Positions 23,753-29,366 of a DNA stretch of 29,366 nucleotides are shown piece by piece. Every line of letters starts with the position of its first letter. The first letter of the stretch is position 1. Origin of the DNA: an uncultured Muribaculaceae bacterium (GTDB lineage: Bacteria > Bacteroidota > Bacteroidia > Bacteroidales > Muribaculaceae); assembly GCA_910584495.1 (NCBI GenBank), contig CAJUAR010000031.1:1-29366 (forward strand), in the 5' to 3' direction. The notes beneath the pieces were generated by a model, which did not search any database, was not told where the DNA came from, and saw nothing but the letters and a program-made list of their open reading frames with translations. A program made the translations under genes and the position numbers.

Positions 23753-24790
23753 TTATTTAATGTTACGAATATGTTTTTCCCAGGCCCAGGCGGCGCGGAG
23801 GGTGTCGTCAATATCGCGTTCGGCTTTCCATCCCAGTTCTTCATTGGCCAGAGCGGTGTCGGCCCACACTGCGGGCACGTCGCCGTCGCGGCGGCCAACA
23901 ATAACATAAGGCAATTCGACTTTGTTGGCTTCGACAAAGCGGTTGATGAGTTCGAGCACAGAGAGAGGCTTTCCTGTTCCGACGTTGAAGATTTCGTAGG
24001 CAGCCTTCATCTTTCCCTGTGTCATGCGGTCGACAGCGGCAACATGGGCCTTCGCAAGGTCGACAACATCAATATAGTCGCGCAAACAAGTACCGTCGGG
24101 CGTATCATAATCGTTTCCGAACACCGAAAGTTTCTCGCGAATGCCGGCAGCAGTCTGAGTTACAAAGGGGATGAGGTTGTTTGGCACACCGCGGGGCAAT
24201 TCGCCGATGAGAGCCGACGGATGTGCGCCGATGGGGTTGAAGTAGCGCAAGGCAATGCCGCGGAAGCCTTCGTAGGCTGCGCAGCAATCGCGCAGAATGT
24301 CTTCGGCCATCTGCTTTGTGTTGCCATATGGCGAAGTGGCGGGCTGGCGGGGTGTCTGCTCGGTAACCGGCAGCACTTCGGCATCGCCATAGACAGTTGC
24401 CGACGACGAGAACAGCACGTTGGGGCGTTTGAAATCCTTCATCAGCTGAAGGATGTTCATGTACGACACCAGATTGTTGCGGTAATATTTCAGAGGCTCG
24501 TGCATCGATTCTCCAACGGCCTTATAGGCGGCGAAGTGGATGACGGAGTTGAACTGATGACGTTCGAACACGCCTTTGAGGGCTTCGAAGTCGCAAGTGT
24601 CCACTTCTTCGAAAGCAAGCTTGCGTCCTACAATTTTCTCCACGCCTTCAATTGCCGAAGGTTCGGAGTTTGAGAAATTATCGATAATCACCACATCGTA
24701 GCCGGCTTCGATAAGGGCCACGGTAGTGTGGGTGCCGATGTATCCGGCACCGCCGGATACAAGGACTGTTTCTTTCTTGTTTTCTGACAT
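23753..24790 (-). CDS. galE: UDP-glucose 4-epimerase
   Basis: A protein of about 345 residues, the NAD-dependent short-chain dehydrogenase-type epimerase that interconverts UDP-galactose and UDP-glucose. The NAD-binding motif GGAGYIG is near residue 13, FAAYKAVGES follows, the catalytic serine lies in FSSSATVYG, and the YxxxK motif is in YGNTK. Length is normal. The start at 24790 (MSENKKETVLVSGG) is preferred; an ATG at 24808 just after the galK stop would add six residues. It lies between galK and galM with almost no gaps, so translation is probably coupled. Confidence 0.95.
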   Translation of the reverse strand: MSENKKETVLVSGGAGYIGTHTTVALIEAGYDVVIIDNFSNSEPSAIEGVEKIVGRKLAFEEVDTCDFEALKGVFERHQFNSVIHFAAYKAVGESMHEPLKYYRNNLVSYMNILQLMKDFKRPNVLFSSSATVYGDAEVLPVTEQTPRQPATSPYGNTKQMAEDILRDCCAAYEGFRGIALRYFNPIGAHPSALIGELPRGVPNNLIPFVTQTAAGIREKLSVFGNDYDTPDGTCLRDYIDVVDLAKAHVAAVDRMTQGKMKAAYEIFNVGTGKPLSVLELINRFVEANKVELPYVIVGRRDGDVPAVWADTALANEELGWKAERDIDDTLRAAWAWEKHIRNIK

Positions 24791-24811
24791 TTTAGTATAG
24801 AAATTCATCAA

Positions 24812-25963
24812 TTATCGAGCGGCATCACACACTTTGCGGGCACCGTCACTGATGATTACCTCGTAGATCTGTGGTTCGTGGCCGTATTTGTCATTGAATC
24901 GTGCGCGTACTTCTTCGAGGAAGTGAGGCAGAAGTTCTTTTTTCACCAGATTGATGGTGCATCCGCCGAAGCCGCCTCCCATTATGCGCGAGCCGGTAAC
25001 GCCACATTCGCGGGCAAGGTCGTTGAGGAAGTCGAGTTCTTCGCAGCTCACTTCATAGTCTTTGGAGAGACCCCGGTGAGTTTCATACATTTTGCGACCT
25101 ACAGTTTCGTAGTCGCCGGCATTGAGGGCATCGCACACTGCGAGCACGCGGTCTTTTTCTTCAATGACGAATTTTGCGCGGAAGTAGTCTTCGGCAGTGA
25201 TGTCGGTTTTGACAGCTTCGAGCATTTCCATAGTGGCATCGCGGAGTGTTTCAATTCCAAGACGTTTTGCCACGCGTTCGCAGCTCTGGCGGCGTTTGTT
25301 GTAGGGCGAATCGGCAAGTTCGTGTTTAACACGCGAATCGACGAGCACCAGCTCGTAGTCTTTAGGTTCGAAGGGGAAGTATTCAAATTCCATCGAACGG
25401 CAGTCAAGACGCATCAGTTTGCCTTTCTGCCCCATCACAGAAGCAAACTGGTCCATGATTCCACAGTTCACGCCGCAATAGTTATGCTCTGTCGACTGGC
25501 CTATACGTGCGAGCTCGAACTTATCAATGGTGTTGTCGTTAAACATATCATTGATGGCAAAGGCAAAGCAGCTTTCGAGGGCAGCCGATGAGCTAAGACC
25601 TGCTCCTAAGGGTACGTTTCCGGCAAAAACTGCATCGAAACCTTTTACCACGCCGCCTCGTTTGAGCACTTCGCGAGCGACACCGAAGATATAACGAGCC
25701 CACGAAGCTTCGGGAGCATCTTCTTCATTGAGGCCGAACTCGGCATAGTCGTTGATGTCAATTGAGAAAACACGCACTTTATCGGTTTCGTTGGGGCGTA
25801 TTTCTGCCATTATCACCTTGTCGATTGCTCCGGGGAAGACGAAGCCTCCGTTATAGTCTGTGTGTTCTCCAATGAGGTTGATACGTCCGGCCGATGCATA
25901 GACAGCACCGTGTCCCCCGAAACGTTCTTCGAAGGTCTTGTCGATCTTTTCTTGTAATTCCAT
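24812..25963 (-). CDS. galK: Galactokinase
   Basis: This 383-residue GHMP-family kinase makes galactose-1-phosphate from galactose and ATP in the cytoplasm. The galactokinase signature GRINLIGEHTDYNGG begins near residue 26, the ATP-binding GAGLSSSAALE loop is in the middle, and a C-terminal GSRIMGGGFGGCTINLV motif is present. All expected motifs are intact. It is the first gene of the gal operon (galK-galE-galM-nucleotidyltransferase) and has a TACCTTTG -7 element about 40 nt upstream. The operon ends at the terminator 21726-21758. Confidence 0.96.
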   Translation of the reverse strand: MELQEKIDKTFEERFGGHGAVYASAGRINLIGEHTDYNGGFVFPGAIDKVIMAEIRPNETDKVRVFSIDINDYAEFGLNEEDAPEASWARYIFGVAREVLKRGGVVKGFDAVFAGNVPLGAGLSSSAALESCFAFAINDMFNDNTIDKFELARIGQSTEHNYCGVNCGIMDQFASVMGQKGKLMRLDCRSMEFEYFPFEPKDYELVLVDSRVKHELADSPYNKRRQSCERVAKRLGIETLRDATMEMLEAVKTDITAEDYFRAKFVIEEKDRVLAVCDALNAGDYETVGRKMYETHRGLSKDYEVSCEELDFLNDLARECGVTGSRIMGGGFGGCTINLVKKELLPHFLEEVRARFNDKYGHEPQIYEVIISDGARKVCDAAR

Positions 25964-26002
25964 GAAAATAGATTGCTGAATTGGTTATTAGGTTTTGAGC
26001 TT

Positions 26003-26010
26003 CAAAGGTA
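26003..26010 (-). promoter_or_regulatory. -7 element of the gal operon promoter
   Basis: The minus strand reads TACCTTTG, an exact consensus -7 element 40 nt upstream of the galK ATG. No clean TTTG lies at the right -33 spacing; the area is AT-rich. No catabolite or GalR-like operator was recognised nearby. Confidence 0.6.
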
Positions 26011-26071
26011 GCAATTTATTTTGAAACTTTTAAAAACATTTCGGACTTTAAGTATTTTTTAATGTTTTTCC

Positions 26072-26091
26072 ACCGACAATATGATGTCGGT
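26072..26091. repeat. Small inverted repeat between the gal and tRNA promoters
   Basis: ACCGACA and TGTCGGT (26072-26078 with 26085-26091) form a 7-bp stem with a 6-nt loop. It lies upstream of both the gal promoter (minus strand) and the orphan promoter at 26121 (plus strand). It could be an operator or a weak hairpin; no T tract follows. Confidence 0.3.
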
Positions 26092-26120
26092 ATAATCAAC
26101 TTGAGGAAGAGAAGAAATTA

Positions 26121-26152
26121 TTTGGCTATTTCACAATTATTCCATAATTTTG
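26121..26152 (+). promoter_or_regulatory. Consensus promoter with no obvious gene
   Basis: TTTG (26121-26124), 20 nt, then TAATTTTG (26145-26152) match the Bacteroidetes promoter consensus. Only a 20-codon open frame (26239-26301) lies between it and the tRNA promoter, so it may drive a small RNA, a mini-peptide, or an extended tRNA transcript. Confidence 0.5.
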
Positions 26153-26238
26153 CCTACACCGGAGCACGAATTAGCTACGACTAATATTCTTACCTAACAA
26201 AAGTACATAACATTTATAAGTGCAACAATCCTCGACTT

Positions 26239-26301
26239 ATGAAAAAAAACCACCTCTTGCTATACGTGCTATTTACGTGCTATGCCGCGAAAAAAAAATG
26301 A
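26239..26301 (+). CDS. Possible 20-codon mini-gene (signal-peptide-like)
   Basis: ATG to TGA encodes a basic N-terminus (MKKN), a hydrophobic core (HLLLYVLFTCYA) and AAKKK. It resembles a bacterial signal peptide or lipoprotein start that stops immediately. It includes the tandem repeat TACGTGCTAT (26263-26272 and 26274-26283). A consensus promoter lies about 85 nt upstream. It could be a remnant of a decayed lipoprotein gene or chance. Treat it as speculative. Confidence 0.2.
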   Translation: MKKNHLLLYVLFTCYAAKKK

Positions 26302-26317
26302 GAAAAAGAGTTATAAA

Positions 26318-26349
26318 TTTGGTAGAATGAAAAAGAGTAACTAACTTTG
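26318..26349 (+). promoter_or_regulatory. Promoter of tRNA-Leu
   Basis: TTTG (26318-26321), 20 nt, then TAACTTTG (26342-26349): full consensus, with the predicted start just before the tRNA 5' end at 26360. Confidence 0.88.
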
Positions 26350-26359
26350 CACCATTAAC

Positions 26360-26441
26360 GCCCGGATGGCGGAATCGGTAGACGCGCCGGTCTCAAACAC
26401 CGGTGGGGCGACCCATCCCGGTTCGATCCCGGGTCCGGGTA
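26360..26441 (+). tRNA. tRNA-Leu, anticodon CAA
   Basis: An 82-nt class II tRNA. The acceptor stem is GCCCGGA/TCCGGGT with G1-U72 as a wobble pair and discriminator A at 26441. The anticodon stem CCGGT/ACCGG carries the loop CTCAAAC, so the anticodon is CAA (reads UUG). A long variable arm (TGGG/CCCA) and the T-arm CCCGG-TTCGATC-CCGGG are present. CCA is not encoded. Its 3' half is overlapped antisense by the end of a serine recombinase gene, making this tRNA the likely attachment site of the adjoining element. Confidence 0.96.
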
Positions 26442-27997
26442 CTGAACTGAGGATTCTCACTGCGAGAGTCCTCTTTTCTATTTTCTTCCCCTCGTAACTC
26501 ATTGGTCTGCGCATATATAAGGTCAAGCACTTTGTTGTAGGAATTGGTTCTATATGATTTTCCGTCAAATTCGATTTTCCCATCAAAGATAGAACCAATA
26601 AGCTTTAATTTGACCTCAGTAGGTGCATCCCTTATGTACTTATCCATATTGTTTATCAGGGAAATAGCATAGTCTAACTTAGGTTCTATATTCTCACGGT
26701 TGCCTGTCTCCAGCAATTCTATGCGAGTTTCAAGTTCCTGAGCCTCTCTTTCGTATCGTTCTAGGATACGAGTATATCGGTCAGTGTGTGCCTTATCTGT
26801 AATCATCAAATCCTCTGCGTCCTCAATCTGCTTGCGCTTATCTTTTAGCTGCTTTTGCAGAGCCTCTATTTCGCTTCTAATTTCTCGTTTTGCGCCTCCT
26901 TGAACATCTAACAATACAGCCTCGTAAAGTCGTAAAATCGCCTCATTAGGCTTCAGACAACCGACATATCGGGCAAATGCCTCGTTAGCATCCTCGGCTC
27001 TTACTCGCAAATGCTTTGCGTCCTCACAGCAGTTATAATAGGTGTAGTAGCCTCCATTGCCTTTTGACCGTGAGCCAGTGAAAGCATGACCGCATTTAGG
27101 ACAGACAATAAACCGTCTTAAAAATAGATCGGGATTGATTGCTCTCTCCAACTTCGGCTTAGACCGTTTCTTGCCATCAAGAATATCTTGCACCTTGTAA
27201 AACACTTCTTCAGAGATTAATGCTTCGTGTTGCCCCTCGACCAACTCTTCGGGTTCATCCTTATACGCTGGAACACGAATTTTACCCATATAGAACGGAT
27301 TTCGCAACATATCTAAGAATGTGCTTTCGGGTATGTGAGGGCAGTATCTTTTACGAGCGTAGTTGGCACTGATAACTCCTTTTGACAGTTCAATAAAAGC
27401 AGTGCGGATAGGTTTGGCTGCTTCTTCGTTTATTATGACATAACAGCGGTGTTTCGACTCTCTGATATTCTTATAACCTCGTGGTGCTTTATTAGAACAT
27501 TTACCGCTTTTCAGTGTGCCTCTAATTCCGTCTTTTGTGGCTTTTGACCTCGCTATATTATCACTTTGGGCGATACCAATATAAGCACCTAAGAGTACGG
27601 GCCATGAAGAGGATTCAAAATTAAGCTCCTCTTCAATAGCATTCGGCTCTACACCCATATCCAATAGTTCTCTAACGGCATCGGTTGCTGAAAATAAATC
27701 ACGCGAGAACCTATTCCATCTCAAAAAGAGTAGTTTCTGAACCTTACCACGATTCTTACGGATATACTTCAAGATAGCCTGCATTACAGGGCGTCTGTCG
27801 AATGTCTTTGCACTCTCATCTTCCTTACAGTCTTGAAATTCGGGTATATTGATAATGTTATACCCTTTATAAGTGCAATAGGCTTTCAGACGTTCTTCTT
27901 GAACATCTACACTTGTTCCTTGCCGTTGTTCGTCAGTACTGACGCGACAGTAGATAATTACATTTGTTTCATCTGTGTTAAAATTTGGTTTCTTCAT
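26393..27997 (-). CDS. Large serine recombinase (integrase)
   Basis: This 534-residue site-specific recombinase would integrate and excise the adjoining element. The N-terminal resolvase domain (about 12-155) has the catalytic Ser20 in IIYCRVSTDEQRQG. Next come a recombinase domain (about 165-270, APRGYKNIRESKHRC), a zinc ribbon (about 315-345, VCPKCGHAFTGS and the paired Cys of YYNCCED), and a charged coiled coil (about 385-450). The last ~15 codons are read antisense through tRNA-Leu, and the TGA (complement of 26393-26395) lies in the tRNA's anticodon loop; about ten codons before that cross the tRNA terminator. The native C-terminus therefore probably ended near ELRGEENRKE and was fused to host sequence at integration. 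AT-rich composition also marks it as acquired. Confidence 0.9.
   Translation of the reverse strand: MKKPNFNTDETNVIIYCRVSTDEQRQGTSVDVQEERLKAYCTYKGYNIINIPEFQDCKEDESAKTFDRRPVMQAILKYIRKNRGKVQKLLFLRWNRFSRDLFSATDAVRELLDMGVEPNAIEEELNFESSSWPVLLGAYIGIAQSDNIARSKATKDGIRGTLKSGKCSNKAPRGYKNIRESKHRCYVIINEEAAKPIRTAFIELSKGVISANYARKRYCPHIPESTFLDMLRNPFYMGKIRVPAYKDEPEELVEGQHEALISEEVFYKVQDILDGKKRSKPKLERAINPDLFLRRFIVCPKCGHAFTGSRSKGNGGYYTYYNCCEDAKHLRVRAEDANEAFARYVGCLKPNEAILRLYEAVLLDVQGGAKREIRSEIEALQKQLKDKRKQIEDAEDLMITDKAHTDRYTRILERYEREAQELETRIELLETGNRENIEPKLDYAISLINNMDKYIRDAPTEVKLKLIGSIFDGKIEFDGKSYRTNSYNKVLDLIYAQTNELRGEENRKEDSRSENPQFSTRTRDRTGMGRPTGV
26449..26486 (+). terminator. Terminator of tRNA-Leu
   Basis: GAGGATTCTC and GAGAGTCCTC (26449-26458 with 26464-26473) form a 10-bp stem with one G-U pair, loop ACTGC, and a tail TTTTCTATTTTC. 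It lies inside the antisense 3' end of the recombinase gene. Confidence 0.85.
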
Positions 27998-27999
27998 TC

Positions 28000-28134
28000 T
28001 TAATCTATTTTAGTTTCACATTGAAGTTGCGCCATAGCGTATAAAAACTCTCGTATGGCTTTGATATCATCTTTCGTATATCTTACATTTCCGTTTTGAT
28101 TTAAGATTTTTGTACATTGCTCAATAGTAAGCAT
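28000..28134 (-). CDS. Small conserved-looking protein upstream of the integrase (44 aa)
   Basis: ATG at 28134 to TAA at 28000-28002 encodes 44 residues beginning MLTIEQCTKIL and continuing through NGNVRYTKDDIKAIREFLYAMAQLQ. The helical, charged sequence has no signal peptide. The stop codon lies 2 nt before the recombinase ATG, so the two are almost certainly co-translated. Small proteins of this style (a short 'IEECKKIL...YTDEEIKxIRxFLYxLA' pattern) occur, as I recall it, next to serine recombinases in other Bacteroidetes elements, which I cannot verify here. A role as recombination partner or directionality factor is inference; it could instead be a leader or antitoxin-like peptide. Confidence 0.6.
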   Translation of the reverse strand: MLTIEQCTKILNQNGNVRYTKDDIKAIREFLYAMAQLQCETKID

Positions 28135-28184
28135 TAAGATTTACAATAAACTCCACTCTAAGGTGGTTATTTGCTTTTAAGCCT

Positions 28185-28210
28185 CCTATGCGTTATGTCG
28201 GGCGCATAGG
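28185..28210. repeat. Inverted repeat upstream of the small integrase-linked gene
   Basis: CCTATGCG and CGCATAGG (28185-28192 with 28203-28210) form a perfect 8-bp pair around TTATGTCGGG, in a GC-richer patch of the non-coding stretch 28135-28342. It could be a recombinase-binding arm, an operator or a weak terminator of the resolvase transcript (minus strand). No other coding sequence was seen in this 208-nt gap. Confidence 0.4.
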
Positions 28211-28342
28211 TCTTCTGGGCGGCGGGATATGCTTAGAACCCCTAACTTCTGATATTTACTTTCTACATATTTATTTGATATTTAAGAGTTAATAATATTC
28301 ATTCCAAACATACTCCGACGATTTCATGGCGCAAAATTGGAA

Positions 28343-28978
28343 TCAGCCAATTTTTGTTAATGCGTATAATTTTCTGAGTGTATTTACTGAGGTGTGGGTG
28401 ATTTTAGAGATATTGCGAAGAGAGTAACCCTTTTTCAACAATTTGATTTCCTCTGCATATTCTAATATCATTTGTTCATTCGTTTTACGGTAGCCATACT
28501 TACGACCTACAACACCGCCGTGGTTGCGATAGTTATTGTAACCGCTTTCCATACGACTGCGGATAAGGCTTCTTTCCATTGAGTTGAATTGAGCCAAGAT
28601 GCCAAGAACAAGAGTTGCGATAGGATTGATTTCACCATTCGGAAGGAGTGTTTCAAGTCCATTCTGATGAATATAGAGGCTGATTTTCTTCTCGTTGAAT
28701 GTTTCGATGATAGAAAGAAAGTCAACGGCACGGCGGCTCAGTCGGCTGCACTCGTATATAAGAACTTTATCGACCTTATTAACTTCGACATAGTTCAGTA
28801 ATTCAGTCATTGCTTGACGTTCTTCTACCTTCTTTGCGCCACTTATTTTCTCAGAAAAGGTTTTGACTACATCATAGCCCATACGGTCGGCATACTGTTT
28901 CAATTCCGCGAGCTGACGGTCATAATCCTGCCCTGCTGTTGATACTCGCGCATATATGATTGCTTTCGTCTTTTCCAT
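28343..28978 (-). CDS. Small serine recombinase (resolvase/invertase)
   Basis: This 211-residue protein has the resolvase catalytic domain (about 5-145), with Ser13 in IIYARVSTAGQDYDRQ and the conserved arginines in ECSRLSRRAVDFLS, a long E-helix (AQFNSMERSLIRSRMESGY), and a short C-terminal helix-turn-helix (about 165-205, GYSLRNISKITHTSVNTLRK). All catalytic features are present. It is likely to resolve cointegrates or invert a local segment in the element. It is divergent from the XRE gene, and inverted repeats at 29037-29099 lie between the two. It is on the same strand as, and upstream of, the large recombinase. Confidence 0.93.
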   Translation of the reverse strand: MEKTKAIIYARVSTAGQDYDRQLAELKQYADRMGYDVVKTFSEKISGAKKVEERQAMTELLNYVEVNKVDKVLIYECSRLSRRAVDFLSIIETFNEKKISLYIHQNGLETLLPNGEINPIATLVLGILAQFNSMERSLIRSRMESGYNNYRNHGGVVGRKYGYRKTNEQMILEYAEEIKLLKKGYSLRNISKITHTSVNTLRKLYALTKIG

Positions 28979-29036
28979 ATTAAATTAATTTTATCTGATT
29001 TATATTATCAATTTCAGTACCACAAAATTACAGCTT

Positions 29037-29099
29037 ATATCATTTGAATCAAAATAATCTTAGCTAGAAAAGGTTAAGTGGAACAGATACAAATGATAT
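29037..29099. repeat. Inverted repeat pair between the resolvase and XRE genes
   Basis: ATATCATTTG (29037-29046) and its exact complement CAAATGATAT (29090-29099) are 43 nt apart. They lie in the divergent promoter region, the second arm just upstream of the XRE -7 element. They could be operators for the XRE protein or binding sites for the resolvase. Confidence 0.5.
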
Positions 29100-29114
29100 C
29101 TAAAGTTAATTTCG

Positions 29115-29122
29115 TATCTTTG
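29115..29122 (+). promoter_or_regulatory. -7 element of the XRE gene
   Basis: TATCTTTG matches the TAnnTTTG consensus 18 nt before the ATG. No TTTG lies at the expected -33 position, so activity may need an activator or be weak. Confidence 0.5.
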
Positions 29123-29139
29123 CACCAAATTAAGAAGTC

Positions 29140-29334
29140 ATGAGTAAGATATTAGCCAACAGAGTCAAGGAGATATGTTCCGACAAAGGCATACAGTTGA
29201 AAGATTTAGCCTCGATTATGAATGTTAAGCCCGAATCCTTATCGCGCACACTAAACGGTAATCCTCAGTTATCTTCACTCGAAAACATTGCTAAGGCTTT
29301 GAATGTAGGGGTTGGAAAAGGCGCGTGTGTTTGA
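29140..29334 (+). CDS. XRE-family DNA-binding regulator, apparently disrupted at its C-terminus
   Basis: Of 64 codons, about the first 56 form a normal XRE/Cro helix-turn-helix domain (NRVKEICSDKGIQLKDLASIMNV, with the recognition helix in PESLSRTLNGNPQLSSLENIAKAL). After NVG the sequence stops looking like a regulator: it reads GKGACV and ends, and the nucleotide composition changes to GC-rich with short repeats. Relatives usually continue for 10-60 more residues, so a junction, frameshift or assembly error near 29305 is likely. It probably controls the element's divergent resolvase and itself. Confidence 0.65.
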   Translation: MSKILANRVKEICSDKGIQLKDLASIMNVKPESLSRTLNGNPQLSSLENIAKALNVGVGKGACV

Positions 29335-29363
29335 CCCCTTCGGGCACGCGGGACTGACCCCTT
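29332..29363. repeat. Short direct and inverted repeats at the right edge
   Basis: TGACCCCTT occurs at 29332-29340 and 29355-29363 (23-nt period). CGCGTG (29322-29327) pairs with CACGCG (29345-29350) across a CCC-TTC-GGG core. The patch is much richer in GC than the XRE gene. It may be the start of a repeat array or the reason a sequence assembly ended here. Confidence 0.4.
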
Positions 29364-29366
29364 TGG

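Larger units (their letters stand above)
26442..29366. mobile_element. One end of an integrated element at tRNA-Leu
   Basis: Directly downstream of tRNA-Leu lie a large serine recombinase, a 44-codon gene, a small serine resolvase and an XRE regulator, all in DNA visibly richer in A+T than the chromosomal genes to the left. This is the usual layout of an integrative element's int end. The other end and any cargo are beyond the window. The left boundary is approximate: the crossover may lie within the tRNA 3' half or its terminator (26396-26490). Confidence 0.6.

Noticed and set aside
22730..24673. A 647-codon plus-strand frame opposite galM and galE
   Set aside because: It is striking in length, but it mirrors two clear enzymes with intact catalytic motifs. 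The His/Val-rich product is typical of antisense frames in codon-biased genes.
26263..26283. CRISPR-like repeat
   Set aside because: It is only two adjacent copies of a 10-mer, with no spacers. No CRISPR array or cas gene was seen anywhere in the window.
26341..26598. An 85-codon minus-strand frame across the tRNA-Leu region
   Set aside because: Its C-terminal part is translated antisense tRNA, a common false gene, and it overlaps the recombinase in another frame.

Overview
The window looks like a chromosomal stretch of a gut Bacteroidales bacterium, most likely Muribaculaceae or a close relative. The evidence is a SusC/SusD outer-membrane pair, a Bacteroidetes-type LptD, a DUF4421 protein, a GroEL with a GGM-rich tail, and many promoters of the Bacteroidetes form TTTG-N19/20-TAnnTTTG (clear cases at 12646-12677, 13794-13824, 26121-26152 and 26318-26349). 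The family-level placement is inference.

Layout. 1-263: possible 3' end of an unknown gene, a terminator, and a groESL leader holding a perfect 12-bp palindrome. 264-2191: groES-groEL, closed by a terminator. 2347-6172: LptD-like LPS transporter and a DUF4421 protein, about 13 nt apart. 6355-11063: three-gene glycogen/alpha-glucan operon (GH133-type debranching enzyme, GT4 glycogen-synthase-like transferase, GH57 protein) with its own promoter and terminator. 11158-11790: cytidylate-kinase-like protein, convergent with a minus-strand DUF2807 adhesin-like protein (11811-12551). 12722-13684: ROK sugar kinase. 13986-19056: SusC/SusD pair behind a long, G-poor leader. 19107-19440: structured region with no convincing gene. 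20966-19494 (minus): ndk and an M23/LysM peptidase. 21720-21229 (minus): GNAT acetyltransferase. 25963-21774 (minus): galactose operon galK-galE-galM-nucleotidyltransferase, with no galT. 25964-26359: divergent promoters and little coding potential. 26360-26441: tRNA-Leu(CAA) with promoter and terminator.

From the tRNA to the right end lies an AT-richer segment that looks like one end of an integrated mobile element: a large serine recombinase whose 3' end runs antisense into the tRNA, a 44-codon gene just ahead of it, a small serine resolvase, and a divergent XRE regulator that loses its frame near the window edge.

How the genes work together. The glycogen operon handles internal alpha-glucan. 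The gal operon would channel galactose to UDP-sugars, with the nucleotidyltransferase possibly filling the GalT step. The ROK kinase would phosphorylate imported glucose, and SusC/D would import an unknown oligomer. The most interesting signals are the recombinase/tRNA-Leu junction with its small upstream gene, a GH57 protein that appears to lack its acid/base aspartate, the galT-less Leloir operon, the structured intergenic region at 19177-19440, and the G-poor susC leader.
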